Positions 41,341 to 56,300 of a DNA stretch of 64,000 nucleotides are shown here, in pieces. The stretch's first letter is position 1; every line of letters begins with the position of its first letter. The DNA lies in contig NZ_REFU01000001.1 in assembly GCF_003688915.1 (NCBI RefSeq), positions 1,798,001-1,862,000 of the forward strand, given 5' to 3'. The position numbers and the translations under genes are program-made. Source of the DNA: Rhodococcus sp. SBT000017 (GTDB taxonomy: Bacteria; Actinomycetota; Actinomycetes; Mycobacteriales; Mycobacteriaceae). The notes beneath the pieces were generated by a model. That model did no database searches and was not told where the DNA came from. It was given only the letters and a program-made list of their open reading frames with translations.

Positions 41341-44300
41341 GCGGTGCGAACTCCGCCTTCTCCTCCTCGGAGAGGATGTCGATGGACCGCAGCACCACAT
41401 CCGGATCCGAGACCACGGCGTTCAGAATCCGCAGCAGCTGATCTGCGAACGTCGCGATCGACGACTCTTCGAGGATCGCCGTCGCGTAGGTGAACGTCGC
41501 CTCGATGTCGCGCAGTGCTCCGGTGTCGTCGAATTTTTCGACGGCGGTCAGCTGCAGATCGAACTTGGCCTGGTCGTCGCCCGCGGGCAAGGCCTGTACG
41601 TGCAGACCCGGCAACTCGAACGATCCGGTCACGTGGTTCTGGAACGTCAGCATCGCCTGGAACAGCGGAGTGTAGGCACTCGACCGTGCCCGGCCCAGTG
41701 CGTCGACGAGCCGCTCGAACGGGACGTCGGCGTGGCCGAACGCTGCCAGATCCTTGTCCTTTGCCTGCTGCAGCAGGTCGACGAACGTGCCGCTCTGATC
41801 GAGTCGAGTTCGCAGCACGAGGGTGTTGACGAACATGCCGACGAGCTCGTCGAGTTGCTGTTCACCGCGACCGGCAGTCGGTGTGCCGATGCTGATGTCG
41901 GAGGAGTTGCTCAGCCTCGAGAGCAGCACGGCGAAGGCACTGTGCACCACCATGAACGTCGTCGCCGAGTGTTCGCGAGCGATCTTCTCGATCGCCGATG
42001 CGATGTCGGTGCCGAACGAGAATTCGTACGAGGCACCCTGCATCGTCGGGCGAGGCGGTCGCGGCCGATCCAGCGGAAGCGCCAACTGTTCCGGCGCTCC
42101 TGCCAACTCGGTCGTCCAATACGCCAGTTGTTTCGCGAGTGGACTCTCGGGATCGTTCTCGCTGCCGAGCACGTCACGCTGCCACAGCGCGAAGTCGGCG
42201 TACTGGACCGGCAGCGGAGTCCATGCCGGCATCTCCCCCGCAACCCGAGCGGTGTAGGCCACCATGACATCGCGGATCAGCGGACCCATCGAGAAACCGT
42301 CGGCAGCGATGTGGTGTGCCACCACGGCGAGCACATTCTCGTTGTCGGCGACCTGCAGCAACGCAGCGCGCACCGGGACCGACTTCGTGACGTCGAACCC
42401 GGCACCGAGGGTTTCGGTCAGGCGGGAGATCACTGCATCCGGTTCCACCCGCTCGGGCGTCAGATCGACCCCTACCTCGGCGACGGAAACGATCTGCTGC
42501 ACCGGCCCGTCCACAGAATCCGGGTATGCCGTGCGCAGAATTTCGTGGCGCCCCAGAACGTCGTCGAATGCCCCACGCAGGGAGTCGACGTCGAGTGCGC
42601 CGGTCAGCCGGACCGCGACAGGAATGTTGTACGCCGAGGAACCGGGGTCGATCCGGTTGATCGTCCACATTCTTTCCTGAGCGATCGAGAGTGGAAGCAG
42701 ATCGGGTCGCTCACGAACGGTCAGTTCTCGGCGCGCACCGCCCCCGACGAGCGGGGCGATGTGGGCGGCCAGGCCTGCGACGGTGGACGCCGCGAACACT
42801 GCTCGCACCGGAATCTGGGCGTCGAGAGCCTGGCCCAGCCGCGAAACCAATTGCGTTGCGACCAATGAGTTTCCGCCGAGCGCAAAGAAATCGTCGTCGA
42901 GTCCGGCACGGTCCAGACCGAGCAGTTCCGCCACGGTGGCCGCGACGATCTCTTCGACCGGAGTGACCGGGGCGCGGAACTCGGCAACCTCGAACTGCGG
43001 TGCCGGAAGTGCCCGTCGATCCAGTTTGCCGTTGGCGTTGAGCGGAAGGGCATCGAGGACGACGAACGCTGCCGGAACCATGTACGACGGCACGGCGCGG
43101 GCGAGTTCGGCTTCGACACTCGCCACGTCGAGTACTGCTCCGGACGTACCGACGACGTAGGCAACCAGCTGGTCCCCCATCGATTCGCCGGTGTGCACCA
43201 CGACGGCGGTGTCGGCCACCGTCGCCTGTGTGCGCAGGGCTGCCTCGATCTCACCGAGCTCGATGCGGAAGCCGCGAATCTTGACCTGGAAGTCGGCGCG
43301 CTCGATGTATTCGAGGCGGGCCGCGCCCGGTGCTCCGTCGACGACCGGAACCCGCCAGCGCACGAGGTCGCCCGTGCGATACATCCGCGTTCCGTTCGCG
43401 TCGAACGGATTCGCCACGAACCGTTCGGCGGTGAGGTCCGCACGCCCGAAATATCCTCGCGCCAGCTGTGCACCGGCGAGATACAGCTCTCCCGTGACTC
43501 CGGCAGGAACCGGATGAAGGCGCGAGTCCAGCACGAACACGGCGGTGTTGGCCTCGGGCACGCCGATCGGCACGGTGACGGTGTCGGCATCGGTGACCGG
43601 ATGCGAGGTCACCGACACCGCAGCCTCGGTCGGACCGTAGAGGTTGAACAGCTCGGCGGAACCGTTGTGCCGCCGGAAGTCCTGTGCCACCGCTGCGGGT
43701 AGTGCTTCACCGATGGCCAGGACACGTCGCAGATCGGGTGACAGCTCGCCCGCGGCAACGGTGCCGAGCATCGACAACATCGACGGCACCAGATGCAACG
43801 TCGTCACCGCGTGCCGACGGATCAGTGTGAGCAGGTAGTCGGGATCGCGATGACCCTCCGGGTTCGCGATGACGAGTCGCCCACCCGAGGTCAGTTGCGA
43901 CCAGAACTCCCACACCGACAGGTCGAACGTCGCTGCGGTCTTGAGCAGAGACGCATCGGTCTCGTCGAGGCGGTACTCCGCGCGCAGCCAGTTCAACTGG
44001 TTCACCACTGCGCCGTGCGAGACCGCCACGCCCTTGGGCCGGCCGGTGGACCCGGACGTGAAGATGACGTAGGCCGTGGTGTCGGCGGAGAGTTCACCGC
44101 AGCGCTCGGAGGTCTCGACCGGCGCGGACGAGTAGCCCTCGAGATCGAGTTGCGCCAGATCGACGACCGTTGCTGCAGAGGAGATCTCCGGGCCGACAGC
44201 ACCGGATGTCAGTACGCACAGCGGAGCTGCGGTCTCCAACACCAGCGCGTTGCGCTCGGCCGGCTGATCCGGATCGATCGGGACGTAGGCGCCTCCGGCC

Positions 44301-47300
44301 ACGGAGACGGCGTACATGCCGACCAGCAGATCCACCGAACGCCGAATGGCAAGCCCCACCGGCACTTCGGGTCCGACACCCAGACCGATCAGATGACGGG
44401 CCAGACGCGACACCCGCTCGGAGAACTCGCCGTACGTCAGCGTGCCGTGGTCGTGCACGAGTGCAACGGCGTCACCGTTGCGCGCTGCCGAGCCCGCGAA
44501 CAGATCGGCGAGCGTGGTGCCACCTTCCGAATCGAAGTCGCGGTCGGTGTCGTTCCACTCCTCGACGATGGCGGGCAGCTCACCGTCGAGGAACAGATCG
44601 AGATCGCCGATCGGGGTCGCCGGCGCCGCTGTGACAGCGTCGAGCACGGCCTCGAACCGGGCTACGAGCGAACGCGCGGTGCGCTCGTCGAACAGGTCGG
44701 TCGCGTAGGTCAACAACGCATCGGCCCCGCCCGACGCCTCGTCGCCGCTCGATGCGTCGGAGACGATCAGATGCAGGTCGAACTGCGACGTTCCGGTCTC
44801 GGTGTCCAGGGCCGAGATATCCAGTCCGTCGAGCTCGAATTCTCGGCGCGCGAAGTTCTGGAACGAGAAGCCGACCTGGAACAGCGGGTGACGCGCCGTC
44901 GACCGGGTGGGGTTGACGACCTCGACGAGCCGCTCGAACGGTATGTCGGAGTTGGCGAAAGCCTGCAGATCGGTTTCCCGAGCCGCGTCGAGGAGGTCCT
45001 CGAAGCTCGCACCGCCCGCCACGTCGAGCCGCAGCACCAACGTGTTCACGAACATCCCGACGAGGTTCTCGATCTCCGCTTCGCCGCGACCCGCGATCGG
45101 AGTTCCGACGACGATGTCCGACGATCCCGACATGCGCGAGAGCAGCACGGCGAACGCCGCGTGCACGGCCATGAACACCGTCGCGTTACGTGCGCGTGCC
45201 AGTTCGGTCAGTCGAGCGTGCGCGGCTGCGTCGATCCGGAAGTCGACGCGGCTGCCCCGGAAGGTCTGCTCGGCGGGTCGCGGGCGATCGAGCGGTAGTT
45301 CGATCTGCTCGGGCAGCTCGGCCAGAGCGCTTTCCCAGTACCGAATCTGCTGCGCAGCAATCGATTCCGAATCCTCCTCGGATCCGAGAACCTGGCGTTG
45401 CCACAGCGCGTAGTCGGCGTACTGCACCGGCAACGGTGCCCACGCCGGATCGGAACCACGGGTGCGCGCGGCGTATGCGGTCATGACGTCGGTGGACAAC
45501 GGCATCACCGACAGACCGTCGGCGCTGATGTGGTGGATGACCATGCCGAGTACGAATTCGGTGTTCGAGACTCGGAAGAGTGCGGTCTTCAGCGGAACCT
45601 GGGTGGTGACGTCGAACGTCGCCGACAGGAGCTCCAGAACCCGCGCGGTCACCGACTCCGCGTCGGTGTCGATCACCTCGAGAGTGGTGGGCACCTGGGA
45701 CATCGGCACGATCACCTGATGCGGGCCTTCGGGTGAATCCGGATAGACCGATCGCAGAGTCTCGTGACGTTCGATCACGTCGGAGACGGCACGCTGCAAC
45801 GCGTCGACGTCGAGACGCCCGCTGAGCCGAAGCGCGAACGGGATGTTGTACGCCGTGGACTCGGAATCGAAGCGGTTGAGGAACCACATCCGCTGCTGCG
45901 CGAGCGAGAGCGGCACTCGGCTCGGTCGCGTCGATGCCACCAGCGCCGGACGCGCGCCTGCGCCCGAACCCTGCTCGACCCGCGCTGCCAGAGCCGCGAC
46001 GGTCGGGGCCTCGAACAGTGCGCGGACGAGGACAGTGGTGTCCGCTGCGGCTCCCAGCCTGGACACCACCTGCGTTGCCACCAGCGAATTGCCGCCGAGC
46101 TCGAAGAAGTCGTCGTCGAGACCGACGCGCTCCACTCCGAGAACCTCGGCGAACACGTCGGCGACCATTTCCTCCACCGGAGTGGTCGGTGGCCGGAACT
46201 CACGTGTGCGCGCGGCCGGCTCGGGCAGCGCTCGCCGGTCCAGTTTTCCGTTGCCGGTCAACGGAATCGCGTCGAGAACCACGAACGCCGAGGGCACCAT
46301 GTACTCGGGAAGGTGCTCCCCGATCGCTGCCCTGACGACGTCGATGTCGACGGTCGACTCGGCCGCGGGCACGACGTAGGCAACCAGGCGTGCGGCACCG
46401 GGAGTGTCCTCGCGCACGATCACCGCGGCCTGCCCGACGGCAGGAGCGGACGCGACGGCGGATTCGACCTCGCCCAGCTCGATTCGGAAACCGCGGATCT
46501 TGACCTGTTCGTCGGCGCGACCGACGAATTCGAGTTCGCCGTCGGTCGACCACCGTGCCACGTCGCCGGTGCGGTACAGGACCGATCCGTCGCCTGCGAA
46601 AGGATCGGCGACGAACCTCGTCGCGCTCAGTCCGGGCCGACCGAGATACCCGCGCGCGACCTGACCACCGGAGACGTACATCTCCCCCGGCACGCCTGCT
46701 GGCACCAGCGACAGTCGCGAATCCAGTACGTACACCGAGAGCCCCGAGATGGCGCGTCCCACCAGAGATCCCGAAGCCTGCGCTGCGGACTGCGCGTCCA
46801 CGACGCGGTGCGAGACGTGGACGGTGGTTTCGGTGATGCCGTACATGTTGACCAGTTGCGGGGATTCGTCGCCGTGACGATCGAACCAACCGGCCAGTCG
46901 TCGCAGTTCCAGCGCCTCGCCACCGAACACGATGTACCGCAACGAATAGTCGCCTGTCGAGCCTGCGGTCCGATCGACCTGATCGAGCTGGTAGAACGCC
47001 GACGGAGTCTGATTGAGAACGGTGACGTGTTCACGAACGAGCAGCTCTCGCAACGCTTCCGGCGACCTGGAGGTGAAGTAGTCGACCACGACGACGCTGC
47101 CGCCGGTGGTGAGCGGGCCCCACAGTTCCCACACCGAGAAGTCGAACGCGAACGAGTGGAACAGCGTCCACACGTCGCCTCGACCGAAGTCGAAGTGCCG
47201 CTCGGTGTTCGCCAACAGCCGTGCGACGTTGCGATGTGGAACGAGCACGCCCTTGGGCTTGCCCGTCGAGCCCGAGGTGTAGATCACGTACGCCGTCGCA

Positions 47301-50300
47301 GCCGCGGTCGCCGGAATCGGATCGGCCACCGACACGTCGCCCGGCATCGAGGCGGTGTCGATATCGATCCGGGGAAGCGCGGCGGGTAGCTCCACGTCCA
47401 CACCGGTCCACGTCAGGACGGCCACCGGACGAGAATCGGTGAGTACGAACTCGATACGGTCGGCCGGGTAGGACGGATCGATCGGAACGTAGGCACCGCC
47501 GGCTTTGAGCACCGCGAGCAGTGCCACGACGAGATCGGCGGTACGCGGCAGCACGACGGCCACCAGCGACTCCGGCCCGACTCCCTGGCCGGCGAGAATT
47601 CTCGCCAGTGCCGTCGAGGACTCGTCGATCTCTCGGTAACTCCTGGAGGCACCCTCGAACACCACTGCGGGAGCGTCCGGGTCCTCGGCCACCCGAGCGG
47701 CGAAGAGATCGACGATCGTGTCGAGCGAATCGGCAACGGCAGGCGCGTCCTGGGCGAGTGCGAGAACACGGCCGCGTTCGGCTTCGTCCATCACAGGGAC
47801 GTCGCCGATTCGCTGACCAGGATTGCTTGCCACGGACTCGAGGACGCGGATCAGGCGTTCCCCGATCACACGCGCTGTGCTGTCGTCGAACAGGTCGCGA
47901 GCAAAGGTGACGTCGACGGTCATGCCGCCGTCGACGTGGTTCTCGGTGAACGTGAACTGAACGTCGAACTTGGCCGTCTCGACGTCGAGATCGACTCCGC
48001 GCACGCTCAGACCGGGGAGTTCGAGCTCGGTCTGCTCCATGTTCTGCACGGTGAGCATCACCTGGACGAGCGGGTGCCGAGCCGCCGACCGCGGTGGGTC
48101 GAGTACCTCGACGAGCCGCTCGAACGGCACCTCGGCATGGGCGAACGCCGACAGGTCGGTCTCGCGTGCCCGAGCCAGCAGCTCGGTGAAGGCGCTGCCG
48201 TGATCGATGTCGGTCCGCAGTACCAGCGTGTTGACGAACATTCCGATGACGTCGTCGAGCGCGGCCTCACCGCGTCCTGCGACCGGAGTACCGATCGCGA
48301 TGTCGGTCTCACCGGACAGCCGGGCCAACAGCACGGCGAGCGAGGAGTGCAACACCATGAACAGTGAGCTCTGGTTGGCGCGGGCCACGTCGCCGAGGCG
48401 TCCGTGCGTGGCTGCGTCGAGGGCCAGCGTGATGTTGCCGCCGCGATACGACGACCTGTCCGGGCGGACGCGATCGCCGGGGAAGGTGACCTCGTCCGGC
48501 AGCGAGGCCAATGCCCTCGTCCAGTGCCGAATCTGGTTCGAGACCGGTGACGACGGATCGTCCTCGGAACCGAGAACGGCCTGCTGCCAGAGGGTGTAGT
48601 CGACGTAGCGGACGGCGAGCGGAGCCCAACCGGGCTCGGTGCCCGCGCTCCGGGCCGCGTACGCGACCATCAGATCCCGAGTCATGGGGCCGATCGAGAA
48701 GCCGTCGGCAGCGATGTGGTGGGTGACGAACGCCAGAACGTGGTGGTCCGAGCCCAGCTCGAACAACGCAGCGCGCAACGGCGGCTCCGCGGTGACGTCG
48801 AACCCGCCCATCGCCAGCGCCGCCAGCACCGACGGCAGTTCCGCCGTGGTGGTCGCAGCCGGTACCAGATCCGGAACCACCCGCTCCGCCGGAACGATCA
48901 CCTGGGAGGCGACGCCGTCGACCTCCGGGTAGACCGTTCGCAGCGACTCGTGCCGCTCGATCACGTCGGCCACTGCTGCGCGCAGAGCGGGGATGTCGAG
49001 ACCGCCACTGAGCTCGATGGCGACGGGGAGGTTCTCCGTCGCGGACTCCGGGTCGAACCGGTTGAGGAACCACATCCGGCGCTGCGCGAGCGAGAGCGGT
49101 ACCAGATCCGGCAAATCGGTACGCACCAGCGGAATTCGACGGCCCGAACCCGAGAGCTCGTCGAGCCTGGCCGCCAGGGCGGACACGGTCGATGCCTCGA
49201 ATATCGTCCGCACGGTCACCGTGGTGTCGAGTGCAGCGCCGATTCTCGACGCCACTCTCGTGGCGACGAGGGAGTTGCCGCCGAGCGCGAAGAACTCGTC
49301 GTCGACACCGACCACATCGATGCCGAGAACATCGCGGAAGACCTCGGCCACAACGGTTTCCGACGTGGTGGTCGGTGCACGGAACACGCGCTGCTCGATG
49401 TTCGGCTCCGGCAGAGCGCGACGATCGAGCTTGCCGTTGGGCGTCAGTGGCAGCGCGTCGAGCACGACGGTCGCGGCCGGGACCATGTAGCTCGCGAGCG
49501 AACGCGACGCGAACTCCGTCAGTTCGGCGACGTCGACGGTCCCGCCGACCGTGGGTACGACGTAGGCGACCAGCTGATCACCCGCGGCAACGGTCTGCCG
49601 AACCAATACGACGGCGGATTCCACGGACGGATGCTTGCGCAGCACGGTCTCGATCTCGCCGAGTTCGATGCGCAGTCCTCGAAGCTTGACCTGGAAGTCG
49701 GTACGGCCCAGGTACTCCAACCGTCCTGAACCGGAGGACGCCGCACGCCAGCGCACCAGGTCACCGGTGCGGTACATGCGCGAGCCCGGTTCTCCGAACG
49801 GGTCGGGAAGGAATCGATCGGCCGTCAGGTCCGTTCGTCCGAGATATCCGCGGGCCAGTTGAACTCCGGCGAGGTACAGCTCGCCGGCAACCCCAGGTGC
49901 GACCGGAGACAGTCGAGCGTCGAGGACATACGTTCTGGTGTTCCACACGGGGACACCGATCGGGACGAGGTCGACGTCCGCCTCCGTCACTGCGTGGTAG
50001 GTGACGTCGACGGCCGCCTCGGTGGGGCCGTAGAGGTTGTGCAGAGCCACGCCCGGCAGGACGCGACGGAGCCGATCGCCGACCTCGGCGGGCAGCGCCT
50101 CTCCTGATGCGAACAGCGTCCGCAGAGAGCCGGCCGCAGGAGACGGCGCAGCCGCCACGACGGACACGAAGACCTCGAGCAAAGACGGTACGAAGTGCGC
50201 CGTGGTGACCGACTGTGCCTCGATCGTCTCGAGCAGGTACTGAGGGTCGCGATGGCCGTCGGGCTTCGCGATGACCAACGTAGCGCCGATCTGCAACGGC

Positions 50301-53300
50301 CAGAACAGTTCCCACACCGACACGTCGAACGTGACGGGGGTCTTCTGCAGCACCACGTCGTCGGGACTCAGCTCGTACTCCGACTGCATCCACAGCAGGC
50401 GGTTGACGATCGCCTCGTGTGAGACGGCCACGCCCTTGGGCTGCCCGGTCGAACCCGAGGTGAAGATGACGTAGGCGGTGTTGGACGGTGCCAGCGCACT
50501 GATTCGGTCCGCGTCGGTGATCGGCGCATCGGAGAAGCCGGACAGATCGAGGGTGTCGATATCGAGCACCTCGTAGCCGTCGGCTTCCACCGCGTCACGT
50601 GAGGTGGTCAGCACGCAGACCGGTTCCGCGGTTCCGAGAATGTGTGCGATCCGCTCGGTCGGCTGGTCCGGATCGATCGGTACGTACGCACCGCCGGCGG
50701 CGATGATCGCGTGAATGCCGACGAGGAGTTCCACCGAGCGACGGGCAGCGATGCCCACCGCGCTCTCGGGTCCGACACCGCGGGCGATCAGGAACCGCGC
50801 CAGACGGGAGACCCGTTCCTGGAATTCGCCGTAGCCGAGCGTGTCGCCCTCGAAAACCAGTGCGGCGGAGGTCGAGTCGACCTGTCCGGCAAGTGAGGCC
50901 AACGTCTGTGCCCGGTCGAGCTCGTGCGCGGTGTCGTTCCACTCGACCAGCACCCGGCTGCGTTCGACGGGCTCGAGCAGCTCGATGTCCCCGACCACGG
51001 TCGAGAGGTTGTCGGCGACGGCTTCGAGAACCGTGATCAACCGATCGCCAAGCGTGACGACCGTGGCTTCGTCGAAGAGATCGGTGGCGTAGGTGACGTC
51101 GACGGTCATGCCCTGCGGAGCACCGCTCGGTCCGATCGACTCCACGAACGTGAACTGCAGATCGAACAGCGCGACCAGCGTCTCGAAATCGACACCCGAG
51201 ACCGACAGTCCAGGCAGTTCGAGATCCTTCTGTCCCAGGTTCTGGAACGCGAGTACCACCTGCACGAGGGGATGCCGAGCCGTGGATCGGGCGGGGTTGA
51301 GAATTTCGACCAGCCGCTCGAAAGGTACGTCCACGTGGGCCAGAGCCGACAGGTCGGTCTCGCGGGTGTCGGCGAGAACCTGGTCGAATCGCCGCGACGT
51401 GTCGATCTCGGTGCGCAACACCAGCGTGTTGACGAACATGCCGATCAAGTCGTCGAGGGCGGCCTCACCGCGACCGGCGACCGGGGTGCCGATCGCGATG
51501 TCGGCCTCGCCGGACAACCGCGACAGCAGTACGGCCAACGAGGTGTGCACCACCATGAACAGCGAGGCGTTCTCTGCTCTGGCGGCATCGATCAGCGCGC
51601 GGTGCAGATCTTCGTCGATGGAGAAGCGTACGAGCGCGCCACGGTTCGACGCCACGACAGGCCTCGGTCGGTCGGACGGCACGTCGAGCTGATCCGGTAG
51701 GCCCGCCAGAGTGGCTGTCCAGTAGTCGATCTGCTGCGAGACGACCGACTGCGGGTCGTCCTCGGAACCGAGTACTTCGCGCTGCCAGAGGCTGTAATCG
51801 GCGTAGTCGACCGGCAGCGGAGACCAGAAGGGCTCCTGGTTCAGCGAGCGAGCCGCGTACGCGTTCATCACGTCTCGGGTGAGCGGGCCCAGCGAGAACC
51901 CGTCGGCCGCGATGTGGTGGACGACGAACACCAGCAGGTGCTCGGTGGGGCTGACCTCGAAGAGCCTGGTTCGGAAGGGCAGGTCCTTCGACAGGTCGAA
52001 TCCGGTGGTCGCCAGTTCACGCAACGCATCCGCGACCTCGTGCGCGGCGATGTCGACGGGCGTCAGATCCGGTGTGGCCGTGGCTGCGTCGACGATCACC
52101 TGATGTGCGGTTCCGTCGGTCTCCGGGAACACCGTGCGCAGGGACTCCTGCCGAGCCACGACGTCCGCGACCGCGATCTGCATTGCGCGACGGTCCAGCA
52201 GACCGGACAGTCGCACGGCGATCGGGATGTTGTTGGCTGCGGATTCGACGTCGAACTTGTTCAGGAACCACATCCGCTGCTGCGCGAGCGACAACGGAAT
52301 GTGTTGCGGCCGTTGCTGAGGCACCAGCGGCGGACGGCTTCCGGTGGCGACCAGTGTGCCCAACCGCGCGGCCAGATCGGCCACCGTGGAGGTGTCGAAC
52401 AGCTCTCGAACCGCAATTCGAGTGTCCATGGCGACGCCCAGTCGTGACACCAGTTGTGTTGCGATGAGGGAGTTTCCGCCGAGCTCGAAGAAGTCGTCGT
52501 CGAGACCGACGCGCTCGACTCCGAGGACCTGGGCGAAGACCTCCGCAACGGTGCGTTCGATGTCGTTGGTCGGTTCCCGGTACTCGGTCACCTCGAAAGC
52601 GGGATCGGGCAGAGCCTTGCGGTCGAGCTTTCCGCTGGCACCGAGCGGAAACTCCTCGAGCACGATCAGCGTCGACGGCACCATGTACTCCGCGAGTCGA
52701 GAGCGCAGGGCACCGAGGACGGCTCCGGTCTCCACCGAGGCACCGGACGGTACGACGTACCCGACGAGTTGGTCGTTGCGGACCACGACGACTGCCTGAG
52801 AGATGGAGCGTTGTGCCAGCAATGCGGATTCGATCTCGCCGAGTTCGATGCGCAGGCCGCGCAGCTTCACCTGGAAATCCGAACGACCCACGTACTCCAG
52901 CTCGCCGTCACGGTTCCACCGCACCACGTCGCCGGTCCGATAGAGGCGCTGCCCGCCCGTTGCGAACGGATGTGCCACGAAGCGATCCGCGGTCAGGTCG
53001 GGGCGGCTCACGTAGCCACGAGCCAGCTGTGTACCTGCGAGGTAGAGCTCACCTGCGACACCGACGGGAGTGGGATTCAGTCGCGAGTCGAGCACGTACA
53101 CGGCGGTGTTCCACACCGGCGCACCGATCGGCATCACGTCCGAATCCTCGTCCGTGACAGCGTGATAGGTGACGTCGACGGCGGCCTCCGTCGGGCCGTA
53201 GAGGTTGTGCAGCTCGACTCCCTTGACCGCTCGGCGTAGTGCACGAGCCGTGGTGGGAGCCAGTGCCTCGCCGGATGCGAACACCAGCCGCAGTGTGGCA

Positions 53301-56300
53301 CCCGATGCTCGGCGTCGCTCCACCTCGGGGACGAAGACGGACATCATCGACGGTACGAAGTGCACCACCGAGACATGTTCGCGCGCAATTACGTCGAGCA
53401 GATACATCGCATCGCGGTGACCGTCCGGAACAGCGATGGCGACCGATGCGCCGTTCTGCAGAGCCCAGAAGAACTCCCACACCGAGACGTCGAAGGTCGA
53501 CGGAGTCTTCTGCAGCACCACGTCGTCGGCGTTCAATTGATACTCGTGCTGCATCCACAGCAGGCGGTTGACGATCGCCTCGTGCGAGACTCCGACGCCC
53601 TTGGGGCGACCTGTCGATCCCGACGTGAAGATCACGTAGGCGATGTTCGAGGGCCGCAGCGGGGCTGCCCGGTCGGCGTCGGTCAACGGCGTCGAGGACA
53701 GGTCCGACACGTCGAGTGTGTCGATGTCGATCGTCGCGACCCCGGCGAACTCCACGTGATCTCGCGTGGTGGACAGCACTCGGACCGGTGCGGCCGTGGC
53801 CACGATGTATTCGTTGCGATCGGCCGGCTGCGTCGGATCGATCGGAACATACCCGGCTCCGGCCTTGACGATCGCGTACATACCCACGAACAGGTCGAGG
53901 CTGCGTCCGATGGCGAGCCCCACGAGGGTGTCGGGCCCGACACCGGTCGACACCAGATGTCGCGCAAGACGATTGGCTCTCGCCGCGAACTCCGCATACG
54001 TCAGCCGCTCCCCCTCGAACACCAGAGCCGGTGCATCGGGGGTCCGGTCGACCTGACGGTCGAACAGGTCGACCAACGTCACCTGCTTCGGCACGTCGTG
54101 TTCGGTCCGGTTCCACGCCGTGACGACGCGCTCGCGCTCGCCGTCGTCGAGAAGGTCGATGTCTCCCACCGACAGCGAGGGATCTGCGACCACGGCAGTG
54201 AGCATCCGCACGAAACGTTCGGCAAATCCTCGGACCGTCGCGGCGTCGAAAAGATCGGTCGCGTAGGTCAACTCGGCTGCCATGCCCTGTCCGCGACCGT
54301 CCACTCCGATGGACTCGGTGACGGTCAGCTGCAGGTCGAACTTCGCCACCTCGGCATCGAGGGCGACGCTGTCCACCGACAGTCCGGGTAGGTCCACGTG
54401 CGTACGGGTGAGGTTCTCGAACGAGAGCATCACCTGGAACAGCGGGTGCCGCGCCTGCGACCGGGACGGGTTCAGCACCTCGACCAAGCGCTCGAACGGC
54501 AGATCGGCGTGCCCGAACGCACCGAGCGCGACCTCGCGGGCGCGGCCGATCTGCTCCGAGAACGTGCGACCCGACTCGATATCGGTGCGCAGCACGAGGG
54601 TGTTGACGAACATGCCGACCACGTCGTCCAGGGCTGCGTCGCCGCGGCCTGCGACCGGAGTACCGATCGCGATGTCCTCGATGCCGGACAAGCGAGCGAG
54701 CAGTACCGCCAGAGCGGCGTGCACGACCATGAACAGCGATGCGTTGTGCGTGTGAGCCAGCGAGGACAGGCCTCGGTGGACCTCGGCCGGTACCTCGAAT
54801 CGGATCGACGATCCCTGGTAAGACTGACGATTCGGGCGCGGCCGATCGGTCGGCAGGTCCAGCTGGTCGGGCAGACCGGCAAGCATGTCGGCCCAGTAGT
54901 CGACCTGACCGGAGATCAGCGATTGCGGATCGTCCTCGGAGCCGAGAACCGAACGCTGCCACAGGCTGTAGTCGGCGTACTGCACCTCGAGCGGCATCCA
55001 CGCCGGGTTCTCCCACGCGGTGCGTGAGGCGTACGCGATCATGAGGTCGCGGGCCAGTGGACCCATCGACCAGCCGTCGGCCGAGATGTGGTGCACCACC
55101 ATGGCGATGACGTGCTCGCGGGGACCGATCTCGAAGAGGCGAGCCTGAATCGGAACGTTGACCGTCACGTCGAACGTCGTCGACGCGAGCGTGAAGACCT
55201 GCCGCTGGATATCGGTCGCGGACGTCGGAACGGGCATCAGGTTCGGCACCGTCTGCGCGGCATCGAGGATGGTCTGCTGCGGGCCGGCCGCGGTGTCGGG
55301 GTAGACCGTGCGCAGCGATTCGTGACGGTCGATGACGTCCATGATCGCCACCTGCAACGCGGCGACGTCGAGTTCGCCGGTCAGTCTCAGTGCGAACGGA
55401 ATGTTGTACGCGGTCGAATCGGCGTCGAATCGATTGAGGAACCACATACGCTGCTGCGCGAGCGAGAGCGGAATGCGCTCGGGCCGCACGGTTGCGACGA
55501 GCGCGACGCGGCCGCCCTCCCCTGCGGCCTGCTCCACCCGTACCGCGAGCAGCGCTACGGTCGATGCCTCGAACAGCATGCGCACCGGCACGGTCGCATC
55601 GAGAGCGACTCCCAGGCGCGAGACCACCTGCGTGGCGATCAGCGAGTTACCGCCGAGCTCGAAGAAGTCGTCGTCGAGACCCACGCGTTCCACGCCGAGA
55701 ACGTCTGCGAAGACGTCCGCGACGATCTCCTCGATCGGTGTGGTCGGGGCGCGGAACTCGCGCACCTCGAACACCGGAGCCGGCAGTGCCCGGCGATCGA
55801 GCTTGCCGTTGACGGTCAGTGGGATCGCGTCGAGCACGACGAAAGCCGACGGCACCATGTACTCGGGAAGTACCTCTGCGATACCGGTTCTGATGTCTTC
55901 GATGTCGACGATCGGCCTGCCCTCGACCGCGGCGGACACCACGTAGGCGACCAGTCGAGCTGCACCGGGCGAGTCCTCGCGCACGACCACGGCGGCCTGG
56001 GTGACGGTCGGCTGCGCGGACACCGCCGCCTCGACCTCACCCAGTTCGATGCGGAATCCGCGAACCTTGACCTGGTCGTCGGAACGTCCGAGGTACTCGA
56101 GTTCGCCTGCGGCGTTCCACTGTGCGAGGTCACCGGTTCGGTACAGCAGCGATCCCTCGTCGGCTCCCGACGCGAACGGGTTCGCCACGAAGCGAACCGA
56201 CGTCAGTTCCCGGCGACCGAGGTAACCGCGGGCGAGTTGTCCACCGGCGACGTACATTTCACCGGGCACCCCGACCGGAACCGGGTGCAGGCGAGTGTCC